64,000 nt of DNA from an uncultured Planktomarina sp. Its GTDB lineage: Bacteria; Pseudomonadota; Alphaproteobacteria; Rhodobacterales; Rhodobacteraceae. The notes under the pieces are model-generated. The model was not told the origin of the DNA, made no database searches, and worked only from the letters and a program-made list of their open reading frames with translations. The translations under genes and the position numbers were made by a program. The stretch spans positions 29,440 to 93,439 of the forward strand of contig CAJIZA010000006.1 of the NCBI GenBank assembly GCA_905181815.1. The letters are read 5' to 3'. Each line of letters begins with the position of its first letter. Positions within the stretch are counted from its first letter, which is position 1. Shown here piece by piece: positions 27,238-37,371 of this stretch.

Positions 27238-27257
27238 ATGCGCCGCGCCACAGCTTG

Positions 27258-27295
27258 AGCGGACAGTGATCCGCTATCTGTTGGGCCGCGCCCAA
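27258..27295. terminator. pair of stem-loops between the cold-shock gene and thyX
   Basis: AGCGGA (27258-27263) pairs with TCCGCT (27270-27275), and TTGGGC (27281-27286) pairs with GCCCAA (27290-27295) with only three bases in the loop. The genes converge here, so the pair could end transcription from both sides. The pyrimidine-rich TCTACTTACCTTT follows on the plus strand. Confidence 0.6.
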
Positions 27296-27326
27296 TCTAC
27301 TTACCTTTGTGCCAAGCTCTTATTGC

Positions 27327-28235
27327 TTAACGCCCGATCACCACTTCAAATTCTCGCCATTCACCCTTGCTCATACCTGAGTCTTCCTGCGTGACAGGCT
27401 CGCCGGCAAGCATACGCTTCAGACATTCAACCGATTTGGCCGAGAGTACCGCGCCGCCCAAACGATAATCCTCAAAAGCGCCATAGGCCGCTGGCACCCA
27501 GTCACGCACCATTTCACAAATAGCCTCCGCATAGACCCGGATTTCATATTGCGCATGGGAATCGGCCCGAAGACGCAGGAAGTGAAACAGGTTATGCAGA
27601 TCAACTTTCCAATACCATTGCGTATAAATATTAGCCGGTAGGTTCATTCGAGCCAATTCACGGGCCAAGCCATCCTGCCCATCATCCGAGATCATCGACT
27701 CATAATTGTCATAGGCGCGGTTGCTGTCCGATTTCAAAATCTCCAAAACTCGCACCGCTTCGGCCCCTTGCAAAACCTGACCACGGCCCTGGTTGTTCAC
27801 CACCGATTGCGCAGCCAGAGAGTCCGGTTCTGGGATGTAAAACTCCCGATCCAAAATCGAATAGCGCGCTGAATACTCATTTACATTGGCTGTGCGGTGG
27901 CGAATCCATTGGCGGGCCACGAAAACCGGTAATTTCACATGCAGTTTTATTTCACACATTTCGAAAGGCGTGGAATGCCAGTGGCGCATCAAGTAACGAA
28001 TTAGGCCCGCATCATTTTGTACGGATTTTGTCCCTTTGCCGTAGCTGACCCGCGCGGCTTGGCAGATGGCGGCATCATCGCCCATGTAATCGATAACCCG
28101 AACAAACCCATGGTCCAAAACAGGCTTCGCACTGTAAAGATGATCTTCCATACCTGGCGCGACAGCCCGAAGGGTAAGCTGGGGATTTGATCGCAGCTGG
28201 TCAATTTCTTCTTGTTGTTCTGGTGTCAGCAGCAT
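27327..28235 (-). CDS. thyX: flavin-dependent thymidylate synthase
   Basis: A 302-residue ThyX that makes dTMP from dUMP with FAD, NADPH and methylene-tetrahydrofolate. The ThyX signature RHR-x7-S is present ([15 protein letters not shown]). Other family blocks are [14 protein letters not shown] and the C-terminal [12 protein letters not shown]. An AAGGGG site supports initiation at the second of two adjacent ATGs (28235); the frame also contains ATGs further up at 28238 and 28259. No thyA is seen in the window. Confidence 0.95.
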   Translation of the reverse strand: MLLTPEQQEEIDQLRSNPQLTLRAVAPGMEDHLYSAKPVLDHGFVRVIDYMGDDAAICQAARVSYGKGTKSVQNDAGLIRYLMRHWHSTPFEMCEIKLHVKLPVFVARQWIRHRTANVNEYSARYSILDREFYIPEPDSLAAQSVVNNQGRGQVLQGAEAVRVLEILKSDSNRAYDNYESMISDDGQDGLARELARMNLPANIYTQWYWKVDLHNLFHFLRLRADSHAQYEIRVYAEAICEMVRDWVPAAYGAFEDYRLGGAVLSAKSVECLKRMLAGEPVTQEDSGMSKGEWREFEVVIGR

Positions 28236-28331
28236 CATTATCCCCTTAGTCAACTCCATCTGGAGCGATTCCCTTAACACTATATATGGAGTAATCTGAA
28301 GGATGAACCTACTATATAAAGGCAAATGCAA

Positions 28332-28754
28332 ATGAAATATCTACATACTATGGTCCGCGTGGCCGATTTAGACGCCTCTATCGCTTTTTTTGCCCTCTTG
28401 GGGCTAGAAGAAACGCGTCGTTGGGACAATGAAGCCGGACGTTTCACCCTGGTTTTCATGGCTCCTTCTGGCCAACCAGAGTGTCCAGTTGAACTGACCT
28501 ATAACTGGGATGGTGATGACGGCCTGCCGTCAGACAGCCGGCATTTCGGACATTTGGCCTATGAGGTGAAAGATATTTATGCCACCTGCCAGCATCTCAT
28601 GGACAATGGCATCACAATCAATCGCCCGCCGCGCGAAGGTCGCATGGCTTTTGTGCGCAGCCCAGACAATATCTCGATTGAACTCTTGCAAGAGGGTAAC
28701 AACCTGCCTGTGGCCGAACCCTGGGCGAGTATGAAAAACATCAGTCATTGGTGA
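28332..28754 (+). CDS. gloA: lactoylglutathione lyase (glyoxalase I)
   Basis: A 140-residue VOC-fold enzyme that isomerises the methylglyoxal-glutathione adduct. [20 protein letters not shown] starts the first beta-alpha-beta-beta-beta unit with its metal histidine; PVELTYNWD carries the first glutamate, HFGHLAYEV the second histidine and SIELLQE the last glutamate. The ATG at 28332 is preferred (AAAGG 9 bases upstream) over one at 28326. Its stop overlaps the next gene in GTGA. Divergent from thyX. Confidence 0.9.
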   Translation: MKYLHTMVRVADLDASIAFFALLGLEETRRWDNEAGRFTLVFMAPSGQPECPVELTYNWDGDDGLPSDSRHFGHLAYEVKDIYATCQHLMDNGITINRPPREGRMAFVRSPDNISIELLQEGNNLPVAEPWASMKNISHW

Positions 28755-29488
28755 GTTGTCGCCTCTGCAAAGCCCTCGTAGTCCTGTCTTTTACTCTTTG
28801 GGTCACGAGCTCAACCAATGCTGACGCCGCCTGCCGCCAGGCCCTAGCTTTGGGCCTAGATGTGTCAGGATCTGTCGATGAGGCTGAATATCAGCTGCAA
28901 CTGCAGGGTCTAGCCGCAGCCTTGATCAGTGATGATGTCCGCGCCAGTCTGATGCGCCTGCCCGATGCACCAGTCCGGATTTTGGTTTTTGAATGGAGCG
29001 GTCAGGACTATCAGCGCGTCCTCATCCCATGGACAGATATCACAAGCCCGTCACGCCTTGAGGCTGTATCTGAAAAACTGCGGTCCACAACCCGTCGCCA
29101 AGCTCCACCAACCACCGCTTTGGGTCAAGCCATACTGGTCGGAGCTGGGTTTCTAAACCAACAGCCTGACTGCTGGAAGCGCACCTTGGATATTTCGGGG
29201 GATGGAAAAAACAACACGGGTCCAGAACCGCATCACGTCAACAACAGCCCCGAGAAGATCGGAGATATCGTTATCAACGCATTGATCATCGGCGTTGATG
29301 CCACCTCCCGGCTGTCTCATGCGGAACTATCCATTGCCGAATTGACCGCCTATTTTGTGCATCGCGTTCTGGCTGGGCCAGACGCGTTTTCCGAAGTTGC
29401 CATCGGCTTTGAAGATTATGAGCGCGCTATGCGCCGAAAATTACTTCGCGAATTGGCATTTTTGAGCATGAGCGAACTGAATCAATAA
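28751..29488 (+). CDS. DUF1194 von Willebrand factor A-like exported protein
   Basis: A 245-residue protein with an N-terminal signal sequence (ALVVLSFTLWVTSSTNADA) and a VWA-type core: LGLDVSGSVDEAEY contains a DxSxS metal-site motif and later DISGDGKNNTG. DUF1194 proteins are annotated as VWA-like and of unknown role, likely periplasmic. GTG at 28751 overlaps the gloA stop, so it is translated with gloA. Its end overlaps the LdtR-like gene by 48 bases on the other strand. Confidence 0.85.
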   Translation: MSCRLCKALVVLSFTLWVTSSTNADAACRQALALGLDVSGSVDEAEYQLQLQGLAAALISDDVRASLMRLPDAPVRILVFEWSGQDYQRVLIPWTDITSPSRLEAVSEKLRSTTRRQAPPTTALGQAILVGAGFLNQQPDCWKRTLDISGDGKNNTGPEPHHVNNSPEKIGDIVINALIIGVDATSRLSHAELSIAELTAYFVHRVLAGPDAFSEVAIGFEDYERAMRRKLLRELAFLSMSELNQ

Positions 29489-29956
29489 ATAAAACGAATC
29501 TGCCTGCTCCATCCGCCGCAGCGCCGCACTGATATTCTCGCCCCCGGTACCGTGCAAAACCGCCACCGATTGCAACGCAGCGGCGTGACCCTCAAACAAG
29601 TCATTCAAAAGCCCACGAATATGTTGCCCCTTATCGGTCAGCCTCACGCGCACAGACCGCCGATCCGCCCGGCAACGTTCATCGTGCATATAGCCCATGC
29701 CCACCAATTTTTTCAAATTGTAACTGACATTTGAACCTTGATAATATCCGTGACCCTTCAGCGCGCCCGCGGTGACCTCATTGTCGCCGATGTTGAATAT
29801 GGGCAAAGCTTGCACAAGGTTGATCTCAATCACCCCAACCCGATCAAATTCATCTTTGATAACATCCAACAACAAACGATGGAGCGGCTCGACCAGAGCC
29901 AAGCTCTCCAAGTAATGGGTCATAAAACTCTTGCCAGTTTTGGAACCGCCACTCAT
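29441..29956 (-). CDS. LdtR-like MarR-family winged-helix regulator
   Basis: A 171-residue transcription regulator. The core INLVQALPIFNIGDNEVTAGAL, the YYQGSNVSYNLKKLVGMGYM recognition helix-wing and ADRRSVRVRLTDKGQ closely follow the alphaproteobacterial LdtR group, which regulates an L,D-transpeptidase and stress genes in Liberibacter and rhizobia. The ligand here is unknown. The ATG at 29956 has GAGAGG upstream; a longer frame to 30115 overlaps sdhE and is not conserved in character. Follows sdhE on the same strand after 71 bases. Confidence 0.85.
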   Translation of the reverse strand: MSGGSKTGKSFMTHYLESLALVEPLHRLLLDVIKDEFDRVGVIEINLVQALPIFNIGDNEVTAGALKGHGYYQGSNVSYNLKKLVGMGYMHDERCRADRRSVRVRLTDKGQHIRGLLNDLFEGHAAALQSVAVLHGTGGENISAALRRMEQADSFYLLIQFAHAQKCQFAK

Positions 29957-30027
29957 TGATCGCCTCTCACACTGCTTCGTTGCGCAGTATTGAGGAAATT
30001 TGCGAATATTATCTAAACGAGATGAAT

Positions 30028-30294
30028 TTAACCGCGTGGAACCTGCAAACCAGCGACGATTTGGTCGATCATGGGCACAAATTCTGCGGGAGCTTCTGCA
30101 CTGCCGGTCACCCAAGAGTAAAGATCATGATCATTTTCTGCCAGCAACAAATCGTAATTCACCAGCTCTTCTTCATTCATCTGGTCCAAGGCTGTTTCAG
30201 AAAAATGGCTTAAAATAAGGTCCATTTCTTTGATTCCACGGCGCATAGAACGCATTTTCAGACGTTTGATTCTATGATCATGCAGTTCAATCAT
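30028..30294 (-). CDS. sdhE: succinate dehydrogenase assembly factor (FAD assembly factor) SdhE
   Basis: An 88-residue small helical protein of the SdhE/Sdh5 family, which promotes covalent flavinylation of succinate dehydrogenase subunit A. The conserved RGIKEMDLIL stretch corresponds to the family's RG-x-x-E motif that contacts SdhA. The start overlaps the stop of the XRE regulator (ATGA), so translation is coupled. No sdhABCD genes are in the window. Confidence 0.9.
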   Translation of the reverse strand: MIELHDHRIKRLKMRSMRRGIKEMDLILSHFSETALDQMNEEELVNYDLLLAENDHDLYSWVTGSAEAPAEFVPMIDQIVAGLQVPRG

Positions 30295-30683
30295 TTCATG
30301 GCCAACCTTAATTGTTTTTCCAATTTGCTCAGCCGATCGGCGGTACGGTTCATATCCGTTTTTATTGCGCGCATTTCCATTAAAATTGTTTGGACATCAT
30401 CGGACAGCGGCGCAGTGTTCGGCTCTTCCGGCCCAATCCCTTCACCACTCAGAAGCCAAGGCAAAGACACATTGAGCATTCCAGTCAACATTTGCAATTT
30501 GTTGGCCCGCGGCTCGGAACGATCCTCTTCCCAGGCCTGCAAAGTGGCCAATTTTATTCCTAGACGGCGCGACAGTTGCGCCTGGGTCATTCCAGCCTTT
30601 TCCCGCGCCCCCAGAACACGATCACCAAACGTGGCTGCATTGGGGCCGTACCAATCGAAGTTTGTATCAAATTCATTTTCCAT
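30291..30683 (-). CDS. XRE-family transcriptional regulator
   Basis: A 130-residue protein with an N-terminal helix-turn-helix at about residues 18-75 (FGDRVLGAREKAGMTQAQLSRRL, then TLQAWEEDR) and a C-terminal predicted coiled coil (MRAIKTDMNRTADRLSKLEKQL). It heads a leftward group with sdhE and possibly the LdtR-like gene. The target and signal are unknown; coupling to sdhE may mean it senses respiratory state, which is inference. Divergent from aatA. Confidence 0.88.
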   Translation of the reverse strand: MENEFDTNFDWYGPNAATFGDRVLGAREKAGMTQAQLSRRLGIKLATLQAWEEDRSEPRANKLQMLTGMLNVSLPWLLSGEGIGPEEPNTAPLSDDVQTILMEMRAIKTDMNRTADRLSKLEKQLRLAMK

Positions 30684-30746
30684 AATCTTTTTCGCTTTCC
30701 GATTACTTCGCCTTGCAGCGCCATGCCCATCTATCTAGAATTCTAG

Positions 30747-31973
<1,227 letters not shown>

Positions 31974-31974
31974 T

Positions 31975-32391
31975 TTGAGTTTTAGCCATGAACGTTTCTC
32001 TACCGAGGTATTTTTTCGAACCCACGAAAATGGTGCGGTCCTGTTCAAGACATATGGAGAAAATCGCCAAAATACGCTGAAAATAGATCAAATCGCGGTG
32101 ATCGACATGCGCAGCGAGACCATAAAGTCACAGGGCGATACTCCCCTGACCGATGAAGAGACCAAGTTGATCAAAGACTGGATGCATGAGCGCAAAACCG
32201 TGCTAGAAGAACGTGAAATTGATGACATTTTACGTACCATTGATCACCTCAATTTGACCGCGCAATGGGCACAATTAAAAGCCAGCGACGTAGATCTAGA
32301 GCGAGACACAGATCAGCTTTTATTGTCCATGCATGATCTTCGGACAATCTTGAGCCGCAAAAAAACCGAGCGATTCATGAACAAGCCCTAA
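31975..32391 (+). CDS. hypothetical protein downstream of aatA
   Basis: A 138-residue frame with no family I recognise. The N-terminal half is beta-rich in character and the C-terminal half (about residues 60-130) is charged and helical with coiled-coil character (ERKTVLEEREIDDILRTIDHL). The only plausible upstream start in frame is TTG at 31975 without a clear Shine-Dalgarno site; an ATG at 32107 would give a shorter protein. It overlaps the MATE gene by 4 bases at its end. It may be coupled to aatA, whose stop is one base away. Confidence 0.6.
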   Translation: MSFSHERFSTEVFFRTHENGAVLFKTYGENRQNTLKIDQIAVIDMRSETIKSQGDTPLTDEETKLIKDWMHERKTVLEEREIDDILRTIDHLNLTAQWAQLKASDVDLERDTDQLLLSMHDLRTILSRKKTERFMNKP

Positions 32392-33737
32392 GCACCACGC
32401 CCTGCTAGTTGATAAAACCGCAGCCAAAGTAAGAGCGCGGCAAGTCCAAGCCCAACGACCAAACCCATCCATATGCCAGCTTCTTGGAACCCGAACCAAA
32501 AACCCAAAATATAGCTGATAGGTAGACCAATCAACCAGTATGATATCGCGGCGATCCACATTGGCACTTTGGTATCTTGCAACCCACGCAGCAGGCTCAG
32601 GGCCACAACCTGTGCGGCATCGACAAATTGAAACAATGCCGCGAGTATCAACAAGAGCGTGCCGATGCGCAGAATCTCAGCGGTCAAAGGATCCTTCGGG
32701 TCCAAAAACGCACTGATCAAGAGCTGCGGGGTCATCAGAAAAAAGAATATGGCCACAATGGCAGCAACGCTCGATAGGCCCATTGTCACGCAAGCTGTGC
32801 GCCTGACCGAAGGCCAATCCTGCCGAGCAAAGGCCTTGCCCGCGCGCACCGTGCCAGCTTGTGACAACCCCATGTGTACCATGAAACTCAACGCCACCAG
32901 CTGCAAAACAATACCATGGGCCGCCAGCTCCAAATGTCCAAGCCAACCCATCATAAAGGCGGACGCCGCAAACAATCCACTTTCTGCCAGGGCCGTGGCT
33001 GAGATAGGCACCGCAAGCCGGGTGACCGCCAGGGCCGCGCTACCATCAAATCGCCAGAAACGAGCGAACATCTGTTGTTCGGGGAAATAGAACTGAATGT
33101 AGACCACAAATCCAAGCAGAGCGAGCGTTTGAGCCATGACCGAAGCAATCGCCGCGCCTTGCAGCCCCAATTCCGGCAGCCCCCAATTCCCAAATATCAA
33201 GGCATAGTTAATCAGCGCATTAGCCATCAAAACGAACAGTGACACCCAAAGCACGATCCCCGCATGTTCCAGCGCCGAGAGGTAGCTGCGCAAAACCAAT
33301 CCCCATAGTGCGGGCCACAGGCCAAAACCCGCGATGCGGAGATAGTCCTGCGCGCCCTGCGCCACTGTGGGGTCCTGCCCCATCGCCTCAAGCAGAGGGC
33401 GGGCGTACCACATCGGCAAAAGCAAAAGAGCCGCCGCCAAGGTCGACACCCAAAGCCCCATGCGCGTGGCCCGCCTGGCCGATTGCGAATCGTCCTCCGC
33501 CATAGATTTGGCCACCATCGGCAAAATTGCAAAAGCAAAACCCGAGGTTGCTATAAAGGCAATAAAACAAACCTGGGCACCCAAAGTCACCTGCGCCAGC
33601 GCTAGAACAGAATACCAGCCCAGCATCAACGTATCGGTTGTATGCACGGCAAATTGCGCCACTTGGCTGCCAACCAAAGGCAGTCCCAGGATCAACAAAG
33701 ATCGCGCTTCCAATATGATCATAGAGGTTTTTTTCAT
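32388..33737 (-). CDS. MATE-family multidrug/toxin efflux transporter
   Basis: A 449-residue protein with about twelve membrane segments in two six-helix halves. It starts at LEARSLLILGLPLVGSQVAQF, the MATE N-half signature, and repeats related features around residues 240-300 (AVTRLAVPISATALAESGLF). MATE pumps export cationic drugs or metabolites in exchange for Na+ or H+. The ATG at 33737 is chosen because the 39 codons before it are not MATE-like and overlap the parE start region. Divergent from parE. Confidence 0.9.
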   Translation of the reverse strand: MKKTSMIILEARSLLILGLPLVGSQVAQFAVHTTDTLMLGWYSVLALAQVTLGAQVCFIAFIATSGFAFAILPMVAKSMAEDDSQSARRATRMGLWVSTLAAALLLLPMWYARPLLEAMGQDPTVAQGAQDYLRIAGFGLWPALWGLVLRSYLSALEHAGIVLWVSLFVLMANALINYALIFGNWGLPELGLQGAAIASVMAQTLALLGFVVYIQFYFPEQQMFARFWRFDGSAALAVTRLAVPISATALAESGLFAASAFMMGWLGHLELAAHGIVLQLVALSFMVHMGLSQAGTVRAGKAFARQDWPSVRRTACVTMGLSSVAAIVAIFFFLMTPQLLISAFLDPKDPLTAEILRIGTLLLILAALFQFVDAAQVVALSLLRGLQDTKVPMWIAAISYWLIGLPISYILGFWFGFQEAGIWMGLVVGLGLAALLLWLRFYQLAGRGA

Positions 33738-33873
33738 ATCTTTCTCATAAGCAGAAGCCAGCGGCCTGACCAGTGGTGAAATAGGCAAGGAATATGTACC
33801 GCCCGCGCTCCAGGCCTTTTCTTGCCCTGCAACTTCTGCCATGAGTAACGTCAATCAAAGAAAGAGCAGCCCA

Positions 33874-35832
33874 ATGGTAAGTGACCTATTATCTTCGGCC
33901 ACAAATACGGATTATGACGCGTCCTCTATTGAGGTGTTGGAGGGTCTCGAACCGGTGCGCAAGCGGCCCGGCATGTATATCGGCGGCACTGATGAGCGGG
34001 CCTTGCACCATCTGGTGGCTGAGGTACTGGACAACTCGATGGATGAGGCTGTGGCGGGCCATGCCAATCGCATCGAAGTTGAGCTGAACGCAGATTATTC
34101 CGTAACCATCCGCGACAATGGCCGCGGTATTCCTGTTGACCCCCATCCGAAGTTTCCCGATAAATCCGCCCTTGAGGTTATACTGTGCACCTTGCATGCC
34201 GGTGGTAAATTTTCTGGTAAAGCCTATCAAACCTCAGGAGGCCTGCATGGGGTTGGTGCCTCTGTGGTCAATGCGCTCTCCGATTACATGGTTGTAGAAG
34301 TCGCCCGCAATCGCGAGCTTTACGAGCAGCGCTTCGCCCGAGGCATCCCGCTTGGTCCCATTGCCAAGATTGGCGCCGCCCCCAATCGCCGTGGCACCTC
34401 GGTAACCTTTCATGCAGACGAACAGATCTTCGGCAAACATCGATTCAAACCTGCGCGCCTCTTTGCCTCTATTCGTTCCAAGGCCTACCTATTTTCCGGT
34501 GTCGAAATTCGGTGGAAAACCGAGATTGATGATGGCGAAACACCGCGCGAAGCAACGTTCCATTTCCCCGGCGGGCTGTCTGACTATCTCGTGGAGACCC
34601 TGGGCAATGCCAGCACCTATGCCGCGGCCCCTTTCGCCGGCACCGTGGATTTTCAAGAGCGCTTCAATGTCCCCGGCAAGATCGAATGGGCGGTCAATTG
34701 GACACCCTCACGAGATGGCTTCATCCAATCATATTGTAACACCGTGCCCACACCAGAAGGCGGCACCCATGAAAGTGGGTTCTGGGCCGCAATCTTAAAA
34801 GGCATCAAAGCCTATGGTGAACTGGTCAACAACCGCAAAGCCACCAATATCACCCGTGATGACCTGACAACAGGCGGTTGCGCGCTGGTCTCTTGTTTCA
34901 TCAGCGAGCCCGAATTTGTTGGCCAAACCAAAGACCGTTTGGCCACTGTCGAAGCCCAGCGCTTGGTCGAAAACTCCGTCCGTGACCGGTTTGACAATTG
35001 GCTCGCTGCCGATACAAAATCCGCCGGCGCAATCCTCGACTTCTTGGTCCTGCGCGCTGAGGAGCGCCTGCGCCGCCGGCAGGAAAAAGAAACGCAGCGC
35101 AAATCTGCCACCAAGAAACTGCGCCTGCCAGGAAAACTCACCGATTGCACCTCTAAAACCCGCGAGGGCACGGAATTATTCATCGTTGAAGGCGACAGCG
35201 CCGGCGGCTCAGGCAAAGGCGCGCGCAATCGCGTCAACCAAGCGCTTTTGCCCCTCAAAGGGAAAATCCTCAATGTCTTGGGCGCCGCGTCAAATAAACT
35301 CGGCTCTAATGCTGAGATCAGTGACCTCTGCGAAGCGCTGGGCGTAGGTATTGGCACAAAATTCAATATTGATGACCTGCGCTATGAAAAGGTCATCATT
35401 ATGACCGATGCGGATGTCGATGGTGCCCATATCGCCAGCCTTCTCATGACGTTCTTTTTCTCACAAATGCGGCCTTTGATTGATGCCGGCCATCTTTATC
35501 TAGCCTGCCCCCCCTTGTTCCGCCTGACACAGGGAGCCAAGCGGGTGTATTGCCTGGATGAGGCAGAGAAAGACCTTTGGCTTGCCAAAGGATTGGGCGG
35601 CAAGGGCAAGATTGACGTCAGCCGCTTTAAAGGTCTGGGCGAAATGGATGCTAAGGATCTCAAAGAGACCACAATGGATCCGACGACCCGCAAATTAATC
35701 CGCGTCACCGTTGACGAAGATACACCGGGCGAGACCGGCGATCTCATTGAACGATTGATGGGCAAAAAGCCGGAAAAACGGTTTGAGTATATCCAAGCCA
35801 ACGCCAAATTCGTTGAAGAGCTCGATCTATAG
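33874..35832 (+). CDS. parE: DNA topoisomerase IV subunit B
   Basis: A 652-residue GHKL ATPase subunit that decatenates chromosomes with ParC. The ATP-binding region shows GLEPVRKRPGMYIGGTDERALHH with DNSMDEA, GRGIPVDPH and GGLHGVGASVVNALS; the TOPRIM motif is EGDSAGG and the metal site TDADVDGAHI. The ATG at 33874 gives the usual start MVSDLLSS; an ATG at 33841 would add 11 residues without a ribosome site. The C-terminal YIQANAKFVEELDL is typical of ParE rather than GyrB. Confidence 0.95.
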   Translation: MVSDLLSSATNTDYDASSIEVLEGLEPVRKRPGMYIGGTDERALHHLVAEVLDNSMDEAVAGHANRIEVELNADYSVTIRDNGRGIPVDPHPKFPDKSALEVILCTLHAGGKFSGKAYQTSGGLHGVGASVVNALSDYMVVEVARNRELYEQRFARGIPLGPIAKIGAAPNRRGTSVTFHADEQIFGKHRFKPARLFASIRSKAYLFSGVEIRWKTEIDDGETPREATFHFPGGLSDYLVETLGNASTYAAAPFAGTVDFQERFNVPGKIEWAVNWTPSRDGFIQSYCNTVPTPEGGTHESGFWAAILKGIKAYGELVNNRKATNITRDDLTTGGCALVSCFISEPEFVGQTKDRLATVEAQRLVENSVRDRFDNWLAADTKSAGAILDFLVLRAEERLRRRQEKETQRKSATKKLRLPGKLTDCTSKTREGTELFIVEGDSAGGSGKGARNRVNQALLPLKGKILNVLGAASNKLGSNAEISDLCEALGVGIGTKFNIDDLRYEKVIIMTDADVDGAHIASLLMTFFFSQMRPLIDAGHLYLACPPLFRLTQGAKRVYCLDEAEKDLWLAKGLGGKGKIDVSRFKGLGEMDAKDLKETTMDPTTRKLIRVTVDEDTPGETGDLIERLMGKKPEKRFEYIQANAKFVEELDL

Positions 35833-35856
35833 ATCCAAGCAAAAGGACCGCTGCCT

Positions 35857-36291
35857 ATGCCAATCTATGCGATTACAATGCTTGCCGCGGGGATTGGGAT
35901 ACCTGTCCTGGCCGCGATGAATGCAGCCCTCGGCCGATCTCTTGGTGCGCCCATGCTCGCTGGGGTGGTGTTGATCGCTGTTGGCTTGCTCACCGCCAGT
36001 CTGGTGGCCATCACCCAAGGGCCCAGCGCTTTGGTCAAACTCACAACTGCGCCAAAACATCTATTCTTTGCGGGGGTCTTACTGGCGTTTTATGTGCTGT
36101 CCATAACGGCGATTGCACCCAAGTTTGGCGTTGGGAATGCTATTTTCTTTGTGCTCATTGGCCAATTGATTTCAGCGGCAGCAATTGATCATTTCGGACT
36201 ATTTGGCGCGCAACAAATCCCACTCAGCTGGACCCGTCTCAGCGGGTTAATTTTGATGGCCGCGGGAGTTTTGCTGACGCAAAAAGCCTAG
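35857..36291 (+). CDS. YdcZ-type (DMT superfamily) membrane protein
   Basis: A 144-residue protein with about five membrane segments, the single-repeat size of the YdcZ/DUF606 transporters. The N-terminus IPVLAAMNAALGRSLGAPMLA and the central GNAIFFVLIGQLISAAAIDHFGLFG are family features. Usually acts as a dimer or pair; only one copy is present. Begins 24 bases after parE and ends 10 bases before the convergent Ldh-family gene. Confidence 0.85.
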   Translation: MPIYAITMLAAGIGIPVLAAMNAALGRSLGAPMLAGVVLIAVGLLTASLVAITQGPSALVKLTTAPKHLFFAGVLLAFYVLSITAIAPKFGVGNAIFFVLIGQLISAAAIDHFGLFGAQQIPLSWTRLSGLILMAAGVLLTQKA

Positions 36292-36301
36292 GCAAAACCC
36301 G

Positions 36302-37291
36302 CTAGAGCGGGCCCCGCGCCAGCTGCGCGACCAAATCCCAGAGCGCATCAGGCACATCAATCTCCGCCATAGGGCTGCGGGCACTGCCTGGCAGCCTTGC
36401 GCCCTCCTGTAGAGCCACCGCATCTGCAAGCCGCGCCAAACGATCCGCAAACCCGTCATGGTGCGTATTTGGATCCAAAATAAAATAAAACTGCCCCAAC
36501 CCATGCGGCGGACCGTCCGGTAATTTCAACCCCCCCACATCCAAAGAGTTGACCGAACCTGTCATGCCAGCGGCTAAGAGCTCGGCCAATATGCCAAAAC
36601 CCCAGCCTTTATATCCACCAGCCGAAACCAAAGCACCGCCCAAGGCTGCCTCTGGATTCGTCGTCGCGACACCCTGCGCATCCACGGCCCAGCCCAACGG
36701 GATTTCCTCTCCAGCAGCCTTAGCCATGGTGATCTTGCCCAGCGCCACAGCAGAGGTGGAAAAGTCAAAATGCACCGCGAGACCGCCAGTGCCATCTGGA
36801 ACCGACATGGCAATGGGATTGGTGCCAATCACCTTTTGATTGCCACCTGGAGGAGCCACGACCGGGCTGGCGTTGGTAAAGCCAATTGCCATCAACCCTT
36901 CTGCGGCCAGTTGCGCCGTGAAATATCCCAAAGAGGTGCAGGTATGTGCATGAGCCACCGCGAGCGAGGCTGTGCCATTCTCCCGCGCCGCAGCAACTGC
37001 CATGGGCAAAGCGGCCTCAAAAGCCGGCTGCGCAAAGCCGTAGCCCGCGTCGGATAAGATCGAGCCGGGCCGCGAAGCCGTAACCTTTGGATCCACCGAA
37101 CCGCTCACCCGGCCCGTGGCCAATTGGCGGCAATAGCTCTCAAGATAATAGAGCCCACAAATCACATTGCCATGGGCCTCCGCATCGGCGACGGCCCGCG
37201 CCACTGAGGCGGCAATCCAGTCTTTCGCGCCAAAAGCTTCAAGCGCCGATTTACTGGCAGTTTCAATTTCCAAGACAGAGCAGCGCGGCAT
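36302..37291 (-). CDS. Ldh-family NAD(P)H-dependent oxidoreductase
   Basis: A 329-residue member of the malate/L-lactate/sulfolactate dehydrogenase type 2 family. Conserved blocks are HGNVICGLYYLESY, VVAPPGGNQKVIGTNPIAM and the nucleotide site KGWGFGILAELLAAGMTGS, plus GQFYFILDP. Members reduce or oxidise 2-oxo/2-hydroxy acids, delta1-piperideine-2-carboxylate or sulfolactate; the substrate here is undetermined. The ATG at 37291 gives the full family length. Monocistronic by layout. Confidence 0.82.
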   Translation of the reverse strand: MPRCSVLEIETASKSALEAFGAKDWIAASVARAVADAEAHGNVICGLYYLESYCRQLATGRVSGSVDPKVTASRPGSILSDAGYGFAQPAFEAALPMAVAAARENGTASLAVAHAHTCTSLGYFTAQLAAEGLMAIGFTNASPVVAPPGGNQKVIGTNPIAMSVPDGTGGLAVHFDFSTSAVALGKITMAKAAGEEIPLGWAVDAQGVATTNPEAALGGALVSAGGYKGWGFGILAELLAAGMTGSVNSLDVGGLKLPDGPPHGLGQFYFILDPNTHHDGFADRLARLADAVALQEGARLPGSARSPMAEIDVPDALWDLVAQLARGPL

Positions 37292-37371
37292 AGCGTTTCC
37301 AATTCAAACAGGTCTAAAGATCATTCCATGGATGAAAAAATCAGGCTTTTCCAGGTTAAGCAACACAATAT

